Assembly: GCA_023461135.1 (NCBI GenBank)
Contig: JAEWNX010000414.1
Location: 1 to 8,066 of the forward strand
Length of the DNA stretch: 8,066 nucleotides
Direction of reading: 5' to 3'
Source of the DNA: Pseudomonadota bacterium
GTDB taxonomy: Bacteria; Pseudomonadota; Alphaproteobacteria; Caulobacterales; Aquidulcibacteraceae
Part shown: positions 5,963 to 8,066 of the stretch, piece after piece
Position numbering within the stretch: the first letter of the stretch is position 1
How the letters are laid out: every line of letters starts with the position of its first letter
Translations under genes and position numbers: made by a program
The notes under the pieces: model-generated
The model's database searches: none
What the model was told of the DNA's origin: nothing
What the model saw: the letters and a program-made list of their open reading frames with translations, nothing else

Positions 5963-6604
5963 GTGCTCTCGGTTCTGCTCGCCTCGTTCGTAACGTTCTT
6001 CGTCGCCATCGACCCTGTGGCGATGGCGCCGATGTTCACGACCATGACGTCGCGCATGACCCCGGCCTGGCGCCGGCAGATGGCGTGGAAGTCCATCGCC
6101 ATCGCCACCGGCATTCTCCTCGCGTTCGCCTTCGGTGGCGCATGGCTGTTGGAGCAGATTCACGTTTCCCTCGACGCCTTCCGCATTGCCGGCGGCTTGC
6201 TCCTTTTCCTCATCGCCATTGACATGCTGTTCGAGAAACGCAGCGAACGGCGCGACGAGCGCGCCGAGAAGGTGGCGGCCGAGCAAGCCAAGCATCCCGA
6301 ACACCAGGATGACATCTCAGTCTTTCCGCTCGCCATTCCTTTGATCGCCGGGCCGGGCGCCATTGCGTCGGTGATGCTCTTCTTCAACGAGTACGAGACC
6401 GTGGGCGAGCGGGCGATGGTGCTCGCCGGCGTCGGCGCCAACCTCGCGCTCTGCCTGATCGCGTTCCTCATGGCAGGCCCTATCTCGCGCGTCATGGGCC
6501 CGACCGTCGCCTCCATGCTGACGCGCATTTTCGGCATCCTGCTGGCTGCATTGGCGGCGCAGTTCGTCGTGGATGGCGTGCGCAACGCCTTCGGCATCGC
6601 TTAA
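5963..6604 (+). CDS. MarC/UPF0056-family integral membrane protein
   Basis: A 213-aa inner-membrane protein of the MarC family, whose transport substrate is not established. The early link of E. coli MarC to multiple antibiotic resistance has been questioned. Visible family features are an N-terminal helix with AIDPVAMAPMF (15-25; the family has a Pro-containing turn here), RIAGGLLLFLIAIDMLF (74-90), a charged central loop (91-117, with Arg/Glu and His), the hallmark FPLAIPLIAGPGAI (121-134), and a C-terminal SMLTRIFGILLAALAAQFVVDGV (184-206). About six helices are predicted. The start is GTG at 5963 with a weak GAGAG upstream, chosen because the first helix begins there and the previous gene ends 19 bases earlier. 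The length fits the family. The stop codon forms the left edge of the repeat hairpin before lpdA. Confidence 0.92.
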   Translation: MLSVLLASFVTFFVAIDPVAMAPMFTTMTSRMTPAWRRQMAWKSIAIATGILLAFAFGGAWLLEQIHVSLDAFRIAGGLLLFLIAIDMLFEKRSERRDERAEKVAAEQAKHPEHQDDISVFPLAIPLIAGPGAIASVMLFFNEYETVGERAMVLAGVGANLALCLIAFLMAGPISRVMGPTVASMLTRIFGILLAALAAQFVVDGVRNAFGIA

Positions 6605-6669
6605 GGCGATAAGGCAATAGGGAACGGCCCGCTTACATATTGCCTTATTGCCGTACTGCCGTATTGCCT
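6604..6669 (+). repeat. Tandem 8-bp repeat array with inverted copies, forming a long hairpin
   Basis: Four head-to-tail units, TATTGCCT, TATTGCCG, TACTGCCG and TATTGCCT, fill 6638-6669 exactly. Two units in opposite orientation, AGGCGATA and AGGCAATA, fill 6604-6619. The inverted pair and the first two direct units form a 15-bp stem (6605-6619 with 6638-6652), broken only by one G-T position that would be G-U in RNA. The loop (6620-6637) holds a small GGG/CCC pair (6620-6622 with 6628-6630). The left arm starts in the marC stop codon. The array ends 6 bases before the lpdA ATG, and no Shine-Dalgarno is visible there. It could be a dispersed repeat element, a terminator-like attenuator or a site of slipped-strand length change; the sequence alone does not decide. 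Confidence 0.85.
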
Positions 6670-6675
6670 TCGCAC

Positions 6676-8066
6676 ATGGTTCAATACGACGTCATCATCA
6701 TCGGCTCGGGTCCTGGCGGCTACGTGACGGCAATCCGCGCAGCGCAGCTTGGTTTGAAAACCGCCATCGTCGAACGCGAACGGCTTGGCGGCATCTGCCT
6801 CAACTGGGGCTGCATCCCGACGAAGGCGCTGCTGCGCTCGGCTGAAGTGTATCGCAACTTCCAGCACGCGAAGGACTACGGGCTCTCGGCCGAGGGCGTG
6901 AGCTTCAATCAAGAGGCCGTCGTGAAGCGCTCGAGGGGCGTGGCGGGACGCATGGAGAAGGGCGTCCAATTCCTGATTAAGAAGAACAAGGTCGACGTCC
7001 TGATGGGCGAAGCGCGCTTGGAGAAGGGCAGCGCTGCGCCAAAGGTCATCGTCAAAGACAAGGACGGCAAGGACGCCTCGCACGACGCCAAGCACATCAT
7101 CCTCGCCACGGGCGCCCGTGCGCGTGAGATTCCCGCCGCTGGTCTCAGGGCCGACGGCAAGCGCATCTGGACCTATCGCGATGCAATGACGCCGCCCGAA
7201 TGGCCGCAATCGCTGCTTGTGTTCGGCTCAGGCGCCATCGGCATCGAGTTTGCGTCGTTCTACGCCGCGTTCGGCGTGAAGGTGACTGTGGTCGAATTGC
7301 TCGACCGCGTGCTGCCCGTTGAGGACGAAGAAATCTCCGCCTTCGCCAAGAAGCGCTTCGAGAAGGAGGGGCTAAGGATACTCACTTCCACCGAGGCGAA
7401 GTCGCTGAAGGCGACGGCGCAGGGGGTGGAGGCTGTTGTTCAATCGGGCGGCAAGCAGGAAACGCTTACCGCGTCTCACGCCATTGTCGCCGTCGGCATC
7501 ACCGGCAACATCGAGAATATCGGGCTCGAAGCGCTCGGCGTGAAAACCGATCGCGGCCACGTTGTCACCGATGGCTATGGCAAAACGAACGTCGCCGGTC
7601 TCTACGCCATCGGCGATGTCACCGGCGGCCCATGGCTTGCGCACAAGGCCAGCCATGAAGGGGTGGTCTGCGTCGAAGCCATCGCTGGCCAGAAGCCGCA
7701 TCCGATGATCAAGGAGCGCATTCCGGGCTGCACGTATTCACACCCCCAAGTCGCCAGCGTCGGCCTCACGGAAGCGAAGGCGAAAGAGCAGGGGCGCGAT
7801 ATCCGCGTCGGCCGTTTCCCCTTCGTCGGCAACGGCAAAGCCGTGGCGCTCGGCGAAGACCAGGGCCTCGTCAAAGTGATCTTTGACGCGAAAACCGGCG
7901 AACTGCTCGGCGCGCACATGGTCGGCGCCGAAGTGACGGAGCTGATCCAAGGCTACGTGATCGCGATGAACGCCGAAGTCACCGAACACGAACTGATGGA
8001 AACGATCTTTCCGCACCCGACGCTCAGTGAAACCATGCACGAAGCGGTGCTGGATGCGTACGGACG
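6676..8066 (+). CDS. lpdA: Dihydrolipoyl dehydrogenase, E3, 3'-partial
   Basis: A flavoprotein that reoxidises dihydrolipoyl groups on E2 (or other 2-oxoacid complexes) and reduces NAD+. The 463 complete codons in the window show the FAD-binding GSGPGG (10-15), the redox disulfide GGICLNWGCIPTK with Cys41 and Cys46, the NAD-binding GSGAIGIE (184-191), the second FAD motif GLYAIGDV (308-315), and the dimer-interface active pair in HPTLSE with His447 and Glu452. Family proteins end about 5-10 residues after this point, so only the last codons are missing. The ATG at 6676 gives the conserved N-terminus (Met-x-x-Tyr-Asp-Val-Ile-Ile-Ile-Gly). There is no recognisable ribosome binding site, and the repeat array occupies that position. 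No lipoyl domain is fused to it. It lies 3.5 kb from pdhC on the same strand. Confidence 0.97.
   Translation, partial: MVQYDVIIIGSGPGGYVTAIRAAQLGLKTAIVERERLGGICLNWGCIPTKALLRSAEVYRNFQHAKDYGLSAEGVSFNQEAVVKRSRGVAGRMEKGVQFLIKKNKVDVLMGEARLEKGSAAPKVIVKDKDGKDASHDAKHIILATGARAREIPAAGLRADGKRIWTYRDAMTPPEWPQSLLVFGSGAIGIEFASFYAAFGVKVTVVELLDRVLPVEDEEISAFAKKRFEKEGLRILTSTEAKSLKATAQGVEAVVQSGGKQETLTASHAIVAVGITGNIENIGLEALGVKTDRGHVVTDGYGKTNVAGLYAIGDVTGGPWLAHKASHEGVVCVEAIAGQKPHPMIKERIPGCTYSHPQVASVGLTEAKAKEQGRDIRVGRFPFVGNGKAVALGEDQGLVKVIFDAKTGELLGAHMVGAEVTELIQGYVIAMNAEVTEHELMETIFPHPTLSETMHEAVLDAYG

Noticed and set aside
6638..6669. CRISPR-like reading of the repeated TATTGCC units
   Set aside because: The units are 8 bases long and directly adjacent, without spacers, and no cas gene is present.

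Overview
The window comes from a G+C-rich alphaproteobacterium. The evidence is the pyruvate dehydrogenase (PDH) layout with separate E1-beta and E2 genes, an E1-beta that appears to carry an extra N-terminal region of alphaproteobacterial type, and protein sequences close to that group. A Caulobacterales/Hyphomonadaceae-like host is a reasonable guess, but this is inference and no marker gene proves it. Coding density is very high and no gene-free stretch exceeds about 210 bases. I see no tRNA, rRNA, CRISPR array, insertion sequence or phage gene.

Left part (1-3201, + strand): four genes that look like one translationally coupled operon. They are pdhB (E1-beta, 5' end outside the window), a small GFA-type zinc protein, a three-helix membrane protein, and pdhC (E2, dihydrolipoyl acetyltransferase). 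Each junction is a 4-base GTGA/ATGA stop-start overlap, so the two non-PDH genes are embedded between two subunits of the complex.

Middle (3202-5035, - strand): an Rnk/GreA-GreB C-terminal-type protein, then a 200-bp spacer with a strong stem-loop, then a YbaL/KefB-like cation:proton antiporter that has only the membrane domain and no C-terminal nucleotide-binding domain. This pair runs tail-to-tail with pdhC and separates it from the E3 gene.

Right part (5138-8066, + strand): a 74-aa protein of unknown function with a textbook ribosome binding site, a four-helix membrane protein of unknown function, a MarC-family membrane protein, and lpdA (E3, dihydrolipoyl dehydrogenase), which runs off the window only a few codons before its expected end. 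Between marC and lpdA lies an array of four tandem 8-bp repeats, TATTGCC(T/G), with two inverted copies upstream. The array forms a long hairpin that begins in the marC stop codon and ends six bases before the lpdA start.

Taken together, E1-beta, E2 and E3 make most of a PDH complex converting pyruvate to acetyl-CoA; E1-alpha is expected just left of the window. The most unusual points are the repeat/hairpin array at lpdA, the two extra genes translationally coupled inside the pdh operon (one with an Asp in place of a zinc-site Cys), and the antiporter lacking a regulatory domain. I did not find convincing evidence of a wholly new defence or metabolic system.
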